A stretch of DNA of 44,208 bases from SZAS-79 sp038319115 (GTDB taxonomy: Bacteria > Pseudomonadota > Gammaproteobacteria > Burkholderiales > SG8-39). The notes beneath the pieces were generated by a model that saw only the letters and a list, made by a program, of their open reading frames with translations, was not told the DNA's origin and did no database searches. How positions within the stretch are numbered: the first letter of the stretch is position 1; each line of letters opens with the position of its first letter. This document shows, piece after piece, positions 24,306 to 36,514 of this stretch. The DNA lies in contig JBBQCV010000008.1 in NCBI GenBank assembly GCA_038319115.1, forward strand, positions 1 through 44,208. The letters are read 5' to 3'. The translations under genes and the position numbers were made by a program.

Positions 24306-24338
24306 GAAGCGGGAAAGGCCAGCGGCCTCTCCCGCTTC
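24306..24338 (+). promoter_or_regulatory. Hairpin in the carA leader, attenuator-like
   Basis: GAAGCGGGA and TCCCGCTTC form a 9-bp stem with an inner AGGCC/GGCCT stem, followed by GTTGTTTG. It lies about 16 bases after the promoter's expected start and 50 before carA, so a conditional terminator is plausible. It could also be the dapB terminator. Confidence 0.55.
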
Positions 24339-24388
24339 GTTGTTTGTAACGCGCGTTTGTAACTCGCGTATCTACGCCTGGAGTTTTC

Positions 24389-25550
24389 TTGTCCGAGTTT
24401 CCCGCCGCCGCCCTCGTCCTCGCCGACGGGACGGTATTCCGGGGCAGGAGTTTCGGTGCGCCTGGACTGGCCGTGGGTGAAGTCGTGTTCAACACCGCGA
24501 TGACCGGCTACCAGGAGATCCTCACCGATCCTTCCTACTGCCGCCAGATCGTCACCCTGACCTATCCCCATGTCGGCAATACCGGCGTGAACGCAGAGGA
24601 CGGGGAAGCCGGGCGCATCCACGCCGCGGGCCTGGTGGTTCGCGACGTGCCCTCGGTGATGTCGAACTGGCGCGCGCAGGAAAGCCTGCCCGCCTATCTC
24701 GAGCGCAGCGGCGTGGTCGGCATCGCCGACATCGACACGCGCAAGCTCACGCGGCTCCTGCGCGAAAAAGGGGCGCAGAATGGCTGCATCGTGGCGGGCG
24801 AAGGGGTCGTGGCCATGGACATCGAACGAGCGCTCAAGGAAGCCCGCGCTTTCCCTGGACTGGCCGGCATGGACCTCGCCAAGGTCGTGTCGACCGCCGC
24901 GCCGTACGAATGGCGCGAGGGTGCGTGGCGCCTGGGCAAGGGTTTCAAGCAGGTCGACCGGCCGCCGTTCCATGTTGTCGCCTACGACTACGGCATCAAG
25001 CGCAATATCCTGCGCCTCTTGTGCGAGCGCGGTGCACGCGTCACCGTGCTTCCCGCGCAGGCGAGCGCGCAGGAAGCCCTGGCGCTCAAACCCGACGGGA
25101 TCTTCCTGTCGAACGGCCCGGGCGACCCCGAGCCCTGCGACTACGCGATCAAGGCCACGCGCACGATCCTCGACACGACGCGCATCCCCGTGTTCGGCAT
25201 CTGCCTGGGGCACCAGCTCATGGGCCTTGCGTCAGGAGCGAAGACCCTCAAGATGAAATTCGGCCATCACGGCGCCAACCACCCGGTCAAGGACCTCGAC
25301 ACCGGTTTGGTGGCGATCACCAGCCAGAACCACGGCTTCGCCGTCGACCCCGACACCCTGCCGCCGACCCTGCGCACCACCCACGTGTCGCTGTTCGATG
25401 GCTCCCTGCAGGGCATGGCGCGCACCGACCGGCCGGCGTTCTGCTTCCAGGGCCACCCCGAGGCGAGCCCTGGCCCGCAGGACATCGGCTACCTGTTCGA
25501 GCGTTTCTCCGCAATGATGCAGGCGCATCAGCGCACCCGCGAAGGCACCC

Positions 25551-25558
<8 letters not shown>
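24389..25558 (+). CDS. carA: Carbamoyl-phosphate synthase small subunit
   Basis: Glutaminase subunit that supplies ammonia to CarB for carbamoyl phosphate (pyrimidines and arginine). 389 residues, starting with TTG at 24389. The N-terminal domain has ALVLADGTVFRGRSFG and FNTAMTGYQEILTDPSY; the class I glutamine amidotransferase domain has nucleophile Cys in FGICLGHQLMG (about 272) and the His-x-Glu of GHPEASPGP (about 355). carB begins 8 bases before the carA stop. Confidence 0.97.
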
Positions 25559-28763
<3,205 letters not shown>

Positions 28764-28777
28764 GAAACCACTACGCC

Positions 28778-29251
28778 ATGGCCATACCTCTTACCATCGT
28801 GGGCGCCGAAATGCTGCGCGCCGAGCTGCACAGGCTCAAGACCGTCGACCGTCCCAGTGTGATCACGGCAATCGCCGAGGCTCGCGCCCATGGCGACCTG
28901 TCCGAGAACGCCGAGTACGACGCGGCCAAGGAAAGGCAGGGTTTCGTGGAGGGCCGCATCATCGAGATCGAGGCCAAGCTCTCCAATGCCCAGATCGTCG
29001 ATCCCAAGCTGGTCGATGCCGACGGAGCGTGCGTGTTCGGCTCGACCGTCGACCTGGAGGACAAGGGCACCCGGGAAAAAGTCACCTACCAGATCGTCGG
29101 CGAGGACGAGGCCGACATCAAGCTGGCGAAAGTGTCGATCTCCTCGCCGATCGCGCGCGCCCTTATCGGGAAGTACGCCGGCGACGAGGTGGATGTTCAG
29201 GCGCCCGGCGGGGTGAAGCAGTACGAGATCCTGGACGTCCAGTACCTGTAG
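28778..29251 (+). CDS. greA: Transcription elongation factor GreA
   Basis: Rescues backtracked RNA polymerase by stimulating transcript cleavage. 157 residues: the coiled coil (VGAEMLRAELHRLKTVDRPS) with the loop ARAHGDLSENAEYDAAKERQ, whose acidic residues act in the polymerase channel, and the globular FKBP-like domain with GEDEADIKLAKVSISSPIAR. Part of the carA-carB-greA unit. Its last 89 bases are overlapped antisense by the yhbY tail. Confidence 0.97.
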   Translation: MAIPLTIVGAEMLRAELHRLKTVDRPSVITAIAEARAHGDLSENAEYDAAKERQGFVEGRIIEIEAKLSNAQIVDPKLVDADGACVFGSTVDLEDKGTREKVTYQIVGEDEADIKLAKVSISSPIARALIGKYAGDEVDVQAPGGVKQYEILDVQYL

Positions 29252-29849
29252 GTTCGTCGCGTTCCGGGCGTGCGCTCTTCCGGCCGCCCGCGCCCTTGGC
29301 AGGCCGCCCGGGCGAAGTACCCGGCCGCCGCGGCCGGCCCCCGGGCTCCGCGCCGGGCCGGCCCCGAGCCGCGGGCCGGCCTTCCGGCGAGCGTTTCGTC
29401 CCCCCGTCGTCGGGGGCTCGTCGCCCCCCCCTGTGCTCCGGAGTCCGCTTGGCCCCCCAGGAGGGGTTCCCTGCACGAGCGCGCGGCACGGGCCTGCGTT
29501 CTGGTGACTCGCGCGGTCCCGATTCGCGCGGTCTCGACTCCCGCGCCGCAGCCTTGCGCGGCCGGGGCTTCACCGCTTCGCGCGGCATTTCGCGGTAGAG
29601 CACCAGCACCTTGCCGATATGCTGGATCGGGTGGGCGTTGGTGCGCGCGCAGATTTCGACCAGAATGGCGTCGCGCCCGGCGCGCTCGGCCTGGACGCGG
29701 ATCTTGATCAGCTCGTGGGCCTTGAGGGCCTGCTCGATTTCCGCCAGCACCGCGCCGGTGAGGCCCTTGTCGCCGACCAGCACGACGGGGTCCATGGCGT
29801 GGGCGCGGGCTTTCAGGGCGCGTTTTTCTTCAGGGCTGATGTCTTTCAT
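29163..29849 (-). CDS. yhbY: Ribosome-assembly RNA-binding protein YhbY with long basic tail
   Basis: Residues 1-100 form the CRM (CRS1/YhbY) domain: SPEEKRALKARAHAMDPVVL, the GxxG loop in VGDKGLTGAV, and LVEICARTNAHPIQHIGKVL. It binds pre-50S particles. The usual protein ends near residue 100. Here the frame stays open for another 128 residues, very rich in Arg, Gly, Pro and Ser (e.g. GGRRAPDDGGTKRSPEGRPA), before TAA at 29165-29163, inside greA on the other strand. High GC keeps frames open by chance, so the far end may not be translated, but RGG-like basic tails are common on RNA-binding proteins. The YhbY start is 21 bases from the divergent rlmE start. Confidence 0.85.
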   Translation of the reverse strand: MKDISPEEKRALKARAHAMDPVVLVGDKGLTGAVLAEIEQALKAHELIKIRVQAERAGRDAILVEICARTNAHPIQHIGKVLVLYREMPREAVKPRPRKAAARESRPRESGPRESPERRPVPRARAGNPSWGAKRTPEHRGGRRAPDDGGTKRSPEGRPAARGRPGAEPGGRPRRPGTSPGRPAKGAGGRKSARPERDEPTGTGRPGSRTASPRRAPEHPPRRRRTSR

Positions 29850-29870
29850 GGCGACACTTTAAGTCAATCG

Positions 29871-30545
29871 ATGGCCCGCACCAAATCCAGCAAGGCGTGG
29901 ATGCAGCGCCACGTGACCGATTCCTACGTGCAAAAGGCCAAGGCGCAGGGGTTTCGCTCGCGCGCGGCGTTCAAGCTCGAGCAGCTCGACGCCAAGGACC
30001 GCATCTTCCGTCCCGGTGCGCGTGTGGTCGACCTTGGCGCGGCGCCCGGCGGGTGGTCGCAGCTCGCGGTCACCAAGGTTGGGGCCAAGGGCGTGGTGGT
30101 GGCGGTTGATCTGCTTGAAACCGCCCCCATGTCGGGGGTAAGCGTGATCCGCGGCGATTTCCGCGATTCCGGGGTGCGCGAGGCGATTCGCGCAGCGTTG
30201 GGCGGCCAGGCGGCGGACGTGGTGATGTCCGACATGTTACCGAACGTTTCCGGGATTCCCGGCGTCGACCAGGCCCGCGCGGCGGAACTGACGGAGTTGG
30301 CAATGGATTTTTGCACCGGCGGCAAGCAAATCGGTCTGAAAACCGATGGGGGGCTGAAACCCGACGGGGTTTTCGTGGTCAAGGTATTCCAGGGCGAGGC
30401 CTATCCGGAACTGCTCGCCCGCATGAAGGAGACGTTTCGCACCGTGACCACCCGCAAGCCCGAAGCCTCGCGCGGCGAAAGCCGCGAAATGTACCTGGTG
30501 GGGCGCGGTTTGCGCCCTGCACAAGCGATGCAAGATTCGGATTAG
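29871..30545 (+). CDS. rlmE: 23S rRNA (uridine-2'-O) methyltransferase RlmE (FtsJ)
   Basis: Methylates U2552 of 23S rRNA in the 50S subunit. 224 residues: KAWMQRHVTDSYVQKAKAQG, then the K-D-K-E active centre around FRSRAAFKLEQLD, the SAM loop VVDLGAAPGGWSQLA, VVMSDMLPN and VFVVKVFQGEAY. ATG at 29871. Divergent from yhbY and followed by ftsH, the standard order. Confidence 0.97.
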   Translation: MARTKSSKAWMQRHVTDSYVQKAKAQGFRSRAAFKLEQLDAKDRIFRPGARVVDLGAAPGGWSQLAVTKVGAKGVVVAVDLLETAPMSGVSVIRGDFRDSGVREAIRAALGGQAADVVMSDMLPNVSGIPGVDQARAAELTELAMDFCTGGKQIGLKTDGGLKPDGVFVVKVFQGEAYPELLARMKETFRTVTTRKPEASRGESREMYLVGRGLRPAQAMQDSD

Positions 30546-30608
30546 AATAGCCTTTCCCGGTAGTCCGCACACTTCGTCCCGACCTCCCCGTCGCTCCCAA
30601 GGAGCCGC

Positions 30609-32495
30609 ATGAACAACATGATGAAAAACCTGGTGATCTGGCTTGTCATTGGCCTCGTGCTGATGACGGTGTTCAACCAGTTCAACACCCGCCAGGCCGT
30701 GCAGGCGCCGATGGAGTACTCCCAGTTCATCGAAGAGGTGAAGTCCGGGCGCATTGCCAAGGTGACCATCGAAGGCCGCCAGCTCAAGGCGACAACCAAC
30801 GATGGCAAGCGCGTCACGAGCTACTCGCCGGGCGACATCTGGCTGGTCTCGGACCTGCTCAAGTATGGCGTCAAGATCGAGGCCAAGCCCGAGGAAGAGC
30901 CGTCGCTGCTGGTGAACATCTTCGTATCGTGGTTCCCGATGCTGCTCCTGATCGGGGTCTGGGTATTCTTCATGCGGCAGATGCAGGGCGGCGGGCGCGG
31001 CGGCGCGTTCTCGTTCGGCAAGTCGCGCGCGCGCATGCTCGACGAGTCCACCAACACGGTCACGTTTGCCGATGTCGCGGGCTGCGAGGAAGCCAAGGAA
31101 GAGGTCTCCGAACTGGTCGACTTCCTGCGCGACCCCTCCAAGTTCCAGAAACTCGGCGGGCGCATCCCGCGCGGCGTGCTGATGGTCGGATCGCCCGGCA
31201 CCGGCAAGACGCTGCTGGCGCGCGCCATTGCCGGCGAGGCCAAGGTGCCGTTCTTCTCGATTTCGGGCTCCGACTTCGTCGAGATGTTCGTCGGCGTGGG
31301 CGCGGCGCGGGTGCGCGACATGTTCGAGCAGGCGAAGAAGAGCGCGCCCTGCATCGTGTTCATCGACGAGATCGACGCGGTCGGCCGCCAGCGCGGCGCG
31401 GGCCTGGGCGGCGGTAACGACGAGCGCGAGCAGACCCTCAACCAGCTGCTGGTGGAAATGGACGGTTTCGAGGCCAACGTGGGCGTGATCGTGATCGCCG
31501 CGACCAACCGGCCCGACGTGCTCGACCCCGCGCTCATGCGCCCGGGCCGCTTCGACCGACAGGTGGTGGTGCCGCTGCCGGACATCCGCGGACGCGAGCA
31601 GATCCTCATGGTCCACATGCGCAAGGTGCCCCTCGCGCCCGACGTCAAGGCCGACATCATCGCGCGCGGCACGCCCGGCTTCTCCGGCGCGGACCTCGCC
31701 AACCTGGTGAACGAAGCGGCGCTGTTCGCCGCGCGCAAGACCAAGCGCCTGGTCGACATGGAAGATTTCGAGCGCGCCAAGGACAAGATCATGATGGGCG
31801 CCGAGCGGCGCTCGCTGGTGATGCCCGAAGAAGAGCGCAGGAACACCGCGTTCCACGAGTCCGGCCACGTGGTGGTAGCCAAGCTGCTTACCAAGACCGA
31901 CCCGGTGCACAAGGTCACGATCATCCCGCGCGGGCGCGCGCTTGGCGTGACCATGCAACTGCCCACGGAAGACCGCTACAGCCAGGACCGCGAGCGCCTG
32001 CTCAACACCATCGCGGTTCTCTTCGGCGGCCGCATCGCCGAGGAAATCTTCATGCACCAGATGACCACCGGCGCGTCCAACGACTTCGAGCGCGCCACCG
32101 ACATCGCGCGCCGCATGGTGACCCAGTGGGGCATGTCCGATGCCATGGGCACCATGGTGTACGGCGAGAACGAGGGCGAAGTGTTCCTTGGCCGCTCGAT
32201 CACCACCCACAAGAACGTGTCGGAGGAAACCATGCGCCAGGTCGATGCGGAGATCCGCCGCATCATCGACATGCAGTACACGCTTGCGCGCCGCCTCATC
32301 GAGGAAAACCGCGACAAGGTCGAGACCATGGCCGCGGCATTGCTCGAATGGGAAACCCTCGACGCCGACCAGCTCAATGACATCATGGCCGGCAATCCCC
32401 CGCGCGCGCCGAAGGTGCCTGCGGCGGCCAGCCCCACGCCACCGCCACCGCCCGCCGACGGCACAGCGGGCGCGACCGCTCCCGCCGCGAGCTAG
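30609..32495 (+). CDS. ftsH: ATP-dependent zinc metalloprotease FtsH
   Basis: Membrane AAA+ protease that degrades damaged or regulatory proteins, including sigma-32. 628 residues: two membrane helices (about 6-24 and 99-120) around a periplasmic loop, Walker A GSPGTGKT (about 194), Walker B IVFIDEIDAV, the second region of homology RPDVLDPALMRPGRFDRQ, and the zinc site HESGH (416-420). The C-terminus is Pro/Ala-rich. ATG at 30609. Confidence 0.98.
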   Translation: MNNMMKNLVIWLVIGLVLMTVFNQFNTRQAVQAPMEYSQFIEEVKSGRIAKVTIEGRQLKATTNDGKRVTSYSPGDIWLVSDLLKYGVKIEAKPEEEPSLLVNIFVSWFPMLLLIGVWVFFMRQMQGGGRGGAFSFGKSRARMLDESTNTVTFADVAGCEEAKEEVSELVDFLRDPSKFQKLGGRIPRGVLMVGSPGTGKTLLARAIAGEAKVPFFSISGSDFVEMFVGVGAARVRDMFEQAKKSAPCIVFIDEIDAVGRQRGAGLGGGNDEREQTLNQLLVEMDGFEANVGVIVIAATNRPDVLDPALMRPGRFDRQVVVPLPDIRGREQILMVHMRKVPLAPDVKADIIARGTPGFSGADLANLVNEAALFAARKTKRLVDMEDFERAKDKIMMGAERRSLVMPEEERRNTAFHESGHVVVAKLLTKTDPVHKVTIIPRGRALGVTMQLPTEDRYSQDRERLLNTIAVLFGGRIAEEIFMHQMTTGASNDFERATDIARRMVTQWGMSDAMGTMVYGENEGEVFLGRSITTHKNVSEETMRQVDAEIRRIIDMQYTLARRLIEENRDKVETMAAALLEWETLDADQLNDIMAGNPPRAPKVPAAASPTPPPPPADGTAGATAPAAS

Positions 32496-32526
32496 GCGCC
32501 CCGCATTGCAGAGGATCCGCGGCGCC

Positions 32527-33411
32527 ATGCCGTCGCGGATCCAGCCGCTCCCGGGCGGCAATGCCGACACGGGACCGACCATTTCCACCAGCCTGCAATG
32601 CGGCAGGTTCTCGCTGTCGCTCAAGTTCCCCTTGATCATGGGCGTGGTGAACATCACGCCCGATTCTTTTTCCGATGGCGGGATGTTCCTTTCCCCTGCG
32701 GCGGCCATCGCGCAGGGGCGGCGCCTGGCCGATGAGGGCGCGGCGATCCTCGATATCGGCGCCGAATCAAGCCGGCCCGGCGCGCAGCCGGTCAGCGAAG
32801 AAGAGGAACTCGCGCGCTTGATGCCGGTGCTCGAAGCGCTCGCCACGCTGCCGCTGCCCGTGTCCGTCGACACGCGGCGTGCCGGGGTGATGCGCGCCGT
32901 GCTCGCCGCCGGCGCCTCGATGATCAACGACATCGAGGCGCTCGGCGCACCCGGCGCGCTGGAGGCCGTGGCCAAGTCGACGTGCGCCGTGTGCCTGATG
33001 CACAAGAAAGGCGACCCGGCGACGATGCAAGCCGATCCGCGCTACGACGACGTGGTGCGTGAGGTAGCGGATTTTCTTGCCGCCCGCGCCGCGGCGGCGC
33101 TGGCGGCTGGCATTGTGGCGGAGCGCATCGTGATCGATCCGGGCTTCGGCTTCGGCAAGACGGCAGACCACAACCTCGAGCTATTGCGCCACCTGGGCGT
33201 GCTTGCCGCCACAGGCCTGCCGGTGCTGGCGGGGCTGTCGCGCAAAGCCACGCTCGGGCGACTCACCGGGCGGCCTGCGGGCGAGCGCACGGTGGCGAGC
33301 GTCACGGCGGCTTTGCTTGCCGCGCAGCGCGGGGCGAGAATACTTCGGGTACATGATGTCGGCGACACGCGCGATGCGCTCGCCGTGTGGCGGGCAGTGG
33401 AGGCGAGATGA
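32527..33411 (+). CDS. folP: Dihydropteroate synthase
   Basis: Joins p-aminobenzoate to dihydropterin pyrophosphate in folate synthesis; the sulfonamide target. 294 residues from the ATG at 32527, with a longer N-terminus than usual, so the true start may be internal. Motifs: MGVVNITPDSFSDGG, DIGAESSRPGAQPVS, VSVDTRRAGV, IVIDPGFGFGKT and LAGLSRKATLG. The stop overlaps the glmM start (ATGA). Confidence 0.95.
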   Translation: MPSRIQPLPGGNADTGPTISTSLQCGRFSLSLKFPLIMGVVNITPDSFSDGGMFLSPAAAIAQGRRLADEGAAILDIGAESSRPGAQPVSEEEELARLMPVLEALATLPLPVSVDTRRAGVMRAVLAAGASMINDIEALGAPGALEAVAKSTCAVCLMHKKGDPATMQADPRYDDVVREVADFLAARAAAALAAGIVAERIVIDPGFGFGKTADHNLELLRHLGVLAATGLPVLAGLSRKATLGRLTGRPAGERTVASVTAALLAAQRGARILRVHDVGDTRDALAVWRAVEAR

Positions 33412-34763
33412 GCAGAAAATATTTCGGGACTGACGGCGTGCGGGGCAAGGTCGGACAGGCGCCGATGACCGCCGATTTCGTATTGCGCCTCGGTTATGCC
33501 GCAGGCAAGGTGCTGGCCGAGCGCAGCGACCGGCCGCCGTCCGAGCGGCCCGCGGTGCTCATAGGCAAGGACACGCGGATCTCCGGCTACATGCTGGAAG
33601 CCGCCCTCGAGGCGGGGTTCTCCGCCGCCGGTGTGGACGTGCTGCTCTGCGGCCCGCTGCCCACGCCGGGAGTGGCGTACCTCACGCGTGCCCTGCGCCT
33701 CATGGCGGGAGTGGTGATCAGCGCTTCGCACAACGCCTATCCAGACAACGGCATCAAGTTTTTTTCCGGCGACGGATTCAAGCTGCCCGACGAGTTCGAG
33801 GCAAAAGTAGAGCGGGCGCTCGAATTCACCATGGGCTGCAACGCCGCCGCCCAGCTCGGGCGGGCGCGACGCATCGAGGACGCCCCCGGGCGCTACATCG
33901 AGTTCTGCAAGTCGAGCTTCCCGGCGGCGCTCGACCTGAAGGGCATGAAGCTGGTGGTCGATTGCGCGCACGGCGCGGCCTACCACGTCGCCCCCCATGT
34001 TTTCCATGAGCTCGGCGCCGACGTCGTGCCCATCGGCGTGCAGCCCGACGGTTTCAACATCAACGACATGTTCGGCGCCACCGCGCCCGACCAGCTGGTC
34101 ATGGAGGTGAAGCGCCACAAAGCCGACTACGGCATCGCGCTCGACGGGGACGCCGACCGGCTGGTGATGGTTGACGCGACCGGCCGCATCTACGATGGCG
34201 ACGAGCTGCTGTACGCGGTGATCGGCCAGCGCGCGCGTGGCGAGAAGGTCGCCGGTGTTGCGGGCACCCTTATGACCAACCTCGGCATGGAGCAGGCCAT
34301 CGGTCGCATGGGTATTGCCTTTGCGCGCGCCCGCGTCGGCGACCGCTATGTGCTCGAGATGATGCGCGAGAAAGGCTGGCTGTACGGCGGGGAGAATTCG
34401 GGCCACATCATCTGCCTCGACAAGCACACCACCGGCGACGGCCTGGTGTCGGCGCTGCAGGTGCTCACGTCGATCCGCGAATCCGGCCGCAGCTTGGCCG
34501 AGCTCACCGCGGACCTCGCGCTTTACCCGCAGGTTCTGATCAACGTGAAGGTGTCGCGCGGCTTCGACCTGAAGGCTTACCCACCGATAGCTGCGGCGCA
34601 GGCCGAGGTCGAGAAAGCGCTCGACGGGCGTGGGCGCGTCCTGCTGCGTCCTTCGGGCACCGAGCCCGTGCTGCGCGTGATGGTCGAAGGCGAGCCTCGC
34701 GCCGCGATCGAGGAGGGGGCCGAGAAGATCGCGGCGGCTGTCCGGCAGGCGGCCGGCGCCTAG
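33408..34763 (+). CDS. glmM: Phosphoglucosamine mutase
   Basis: Converts glucosamine-6-P to glucosamine-1-P for UDP-GlcNAc. 451 residues from MSRKYFGTDGVRGKVG. The phosphoserine loop GVVISASHNAYPDNGIKFF (Ser about 105), the metal loop DGDADR (about 245), GGENSGHIICLDKHTTGDG and the C-terminal RPSGTEPVLRVMVEG are all present. Coupled to folP. Confidence 0.98.
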   Translation: MSRKYFGTDGVRGKVGQAPMTADFVLRLGYAAGKVLAERSDRPPSERPAVLIGKDTRISGYMLEAALEAGFSAAGVDVLLCGPLPTPGVAYLTRALRLMAGVVISASHNAYPDNGIKFFSGDGFKLPDEFEAKVERALEFTMGCNAAAQLGRARRIEDAPGRYIEFCKSSFPAALDLKGMKLVVDCAHGAAYHVAPHVFHELGADVVPIGVQPDGFNINDMFGATAPDQLVMEVKRHKADYGIALDGDADRLVMVDATGRIYDGDELLYAVIGQRARGEKVAGVAGTLMTNLGMEQAIGRMGIAFARARVGDRYVLEMMREKGWLYGGENSGHIICLDKHTTGDGLVSALQVLTSIRESGRSLAELTADLALYPQVLINVKVSRGFDLKAYPPIAAAQAEVEKALDGRGRVLLRPSGTEPVLRVMVEGEPRAAIEEGAEKIAAAVRQAAGA

Positions 34764-34783
34764 CGCAGCCAGGGGTCGACCCG

Positions 34784-35716
34784 ATGCGCGAGCCGATCCG
34801 AAAGGCGGCAGCGGTGCGCCTGCTGGGCCTGGCCCTGGCGTTGGGAGCGGCAAGCGCTGCGGCCCAGCCAGCGGGTGAGCCGCCGGCATTCAAGCCTTCG
34901 ATCGGGCAGGAAGGGAAGGACGTCATCTGGTTTCCTACCCCGCAGGCCCTCGTGGACAAGATGCTCGCGATGGCCCGGGTGACGTCGGCGGACTACCTCA
35001 TCGACCTGGGATCGGGGGATGGCCGAACGGTCATCACCGCAGCCCGGCGCGGCGTGCGCGCCTCGGGGATCGAATACAACCCGGACCTCGTCGAATACGC
35101 CACGCGCCGCGCGGAGATGGAGGGCGTCGCCGACAAGGCGAGCTTTGTGAAGGCCGACCTGTTCGACGCCGACCTGTCCCGCGCGACCGTCATCACACTG
35201 TTCCTGCTCGAGCGCATCAACGTGCAGCTGCGACCCAAGCTGCTCGCCCTCAAGCCGGGGACACGCATCGTCTCGAATACTTTCAGGATGGGCGACTGGG
35301 TTGCCGACGAGCGCGCCCACGCAAGCAAGGAGGAGGGCTGCCTGTCCTATTGCGTCGCCTACCTGTGGATCGTGCCGGCCAATGTAGTGGGCACGTGGAA
35401 GCTGACTTCGACCGACGCCAATCTCGGCGCCCTCGCGAAGGGAGAACTCACGCTCAGGCAGGCGTTCCAGGTTCTGACCGGCGAGCTCGCTACGGGCGAT
35501 CGCGTGATGCCGGTGGCAGGGCGGGTCAGCGGCGACCTCGTGACCTTTACGGCCGATGGCTCGAAATTCGCGGGCCGCATCGGCGGGGATCGCATGGTAG
35601 GCACCGGCAAGGGGCGTGCCGGCCGATGGAGCGCTGTCCGCACTGCGAAACCGCCGCCCGCCGAAGAAAAGCCCGCGCGCCCGGCGAGGGAACCTCAGGA
35701 GAAAGTGGAACTGTAA
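34784..35716 (+). CDS. Putative exported SAM-dependent methyltransferase-fold protein
   Basis: 310 residues. The first 28 look like a signal peptide (KAAAVRLLGLALALGAASAA, cleavage near AAAQ). Residues 60-200 form a class I methyltransferase core: YLIDLGSGDGRTVITAARRG is motif I, GIEYNPDLVEYA follows, then FVKADLFDADLSRATVITLF. The order resembles the DOT1/FAM173 protein-lysine methyltransferase group. The C-terminal 110 residues are beta-rich (VVGTWKLTSTD, VSGDLVTFTADGSKFAG, RWSAVRT). S-adenosylmethionine is not expected in the periplasm, so either the signal-like start is not used or the protein has another role. Gene follows glmM by 20 bases. Confidence 0.75.
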   Translation: MREPIRKAAAVRLLGLALALGAASAAAQPAGEPPAFKPSIGQEGKDVIWFPTPQALVDKMLAMARVTSADYLIDLGSGDGRTVITAARRGVRASGIEYNPDLVEYATRRAEMEGVADKASFVKADLFDADLSRATVITLFLLERINVQLRPKLLALKPGTRIVSNTFRMGDWVADERAHASKEEGCLSYCVAYLWIVPANVVGTWKLTSTDANLGALAKGELTLRQAFQVLTGELATGDRVMPVAGRVSGDLVTFTADGSKFAGRIGGDRMVGTGKGRAGRWSAVRTAKPPPAEEKPARPAREPQEKVEL

Positions 35717-35918
35717 ACGCCGTGACCAAGGAGCTCGGTAGTTGACTGAGCGTGTCGCGCAACTGCACGAAGGCGCGCACCAAATTCAGGATCACTTCGA
35801 CTTCGCGTGCCATATTGAGCACGGAGGCGGCGTATTAGATTCAGACTCCGTTGACACATCTGACGACGCGCCGTCGGAGTTCGCGACTTTCTCGTCTATA
35901 CTGGGCATGGAGGCGCCA

Positions 35919-36155
35919 ATGACCAACGGGTTGATCGAGATCAGGCCGGAAATCATGATGGGGAAGCCAGTGGTTGCCGGTACCCGGATCACGGTCGAAC
36001 TGCTCCTCGAGAAACTCGCCGCAGGCGAAACCATGGAGCAGCTTCTCGGGGCCCACCCTGGGCTTACGCGCGAGAAGGTGCTGGCGGCACTTGAATTTGC
36101 CGCGCAGGCACTCAAAGGCGATCACGTCTACCCGCTCCAACCGACCGCTGCTTGA
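35919..36155 (+). CDS. DUF433 family protein, probable antitoxin
   Basis: 78 residues from the ATG at 35919, which has a GGAGG site six bases upstream; the ATG at 35907 is an alternative. The sequence IEIRPEIMMGKPVVAGTRIT, VELLLEKLAAGETMEQLLGA and HPGLTREKVLAALEFAAQAL is characteristic of DUF433 proteins, a small winged-helix fold. They are commonly paired with a PIN-like DUF5615 gene, as here, and are thought to serve as antitoxins. Confidence 0.85.
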   Translation: MTNGLIEIRPEIMMGKPVVAGTRITVELLLEKLAAGETMEQLLGAHPGLTREKVLAALEFAAQALKGDHVYPLQPTAA

Positions 36156-36514
36156 ATCTGTACGTCGATGAAGGGGTCGACCGGCAGATTGTCGAAGCGT
36201 TGCGTTCTGCGGGGTTCGATGTCGCATACGCTGCGGAAACGGATCCTGCGATAACAGATGAGAGTCTGCTGCAGAAGGCGGTGGCGGAATCAAGGCTTCT
36301 TGTAACGAGCGACAAGGATTTTGGCGAGCTCGTCTACAGGCTTGGCAAAGTGCATGAGGGCGTCCTGCTCCTCAGAGTGTCCGGCCTACCTTCCGATCAA
36401 AAAGCCCGACTTGTCGCGGCGGCTTTGACCGCGCGGGCCGAAGATCTGCGCGGCGCGTTCTCGGTATTGTCGCCTGGCCAGCTCCGGATACGAAAGCGCA
36501 GTGGAAGCAGTTGA
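36152..36514 (+). CDS. DUF5615 family PIN-like protein, probable toxin
   Basis: 120 residues starting at a TTG that overlaps the DUF433 stop (TTGA), so translation is coupled. NLYVDEGVDRQIVEALRSAG FDV near the start and LLVTSDKDFGELVYRLGK (about 48-65) carry the Asp residues of the Mut7-C/PIN-like nuclease fold. With the upstream gene it forms a likely toxin-antitoxin pair; the RNase target is not known. Confidence 0.83.
   Translation: MNLYVDEGVDRQIVEALRSAGFDVAYAAETDPAITDESLLQKAVAESRLLVTSDKDFGELVYRLGKVHEGVLLLRVSGLPSDQKARLVAAALTARAEDLRGAFSVLSPGQLRIRKRSGSS

Noticed and set aside
35851..35902. TTGACA at 35851 with TATACT at 35897 as promoter for the DUF433 pair
   Set aside because: The spacing is about 40 bases, far too long; each box alone is not evidence.
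35742..35918. Extended N-terminus for the DUF433 protein
   Set aside because: The extra 59 residues do not resemble the family, and the internal ATG at 35919 has a good GGAGG site.
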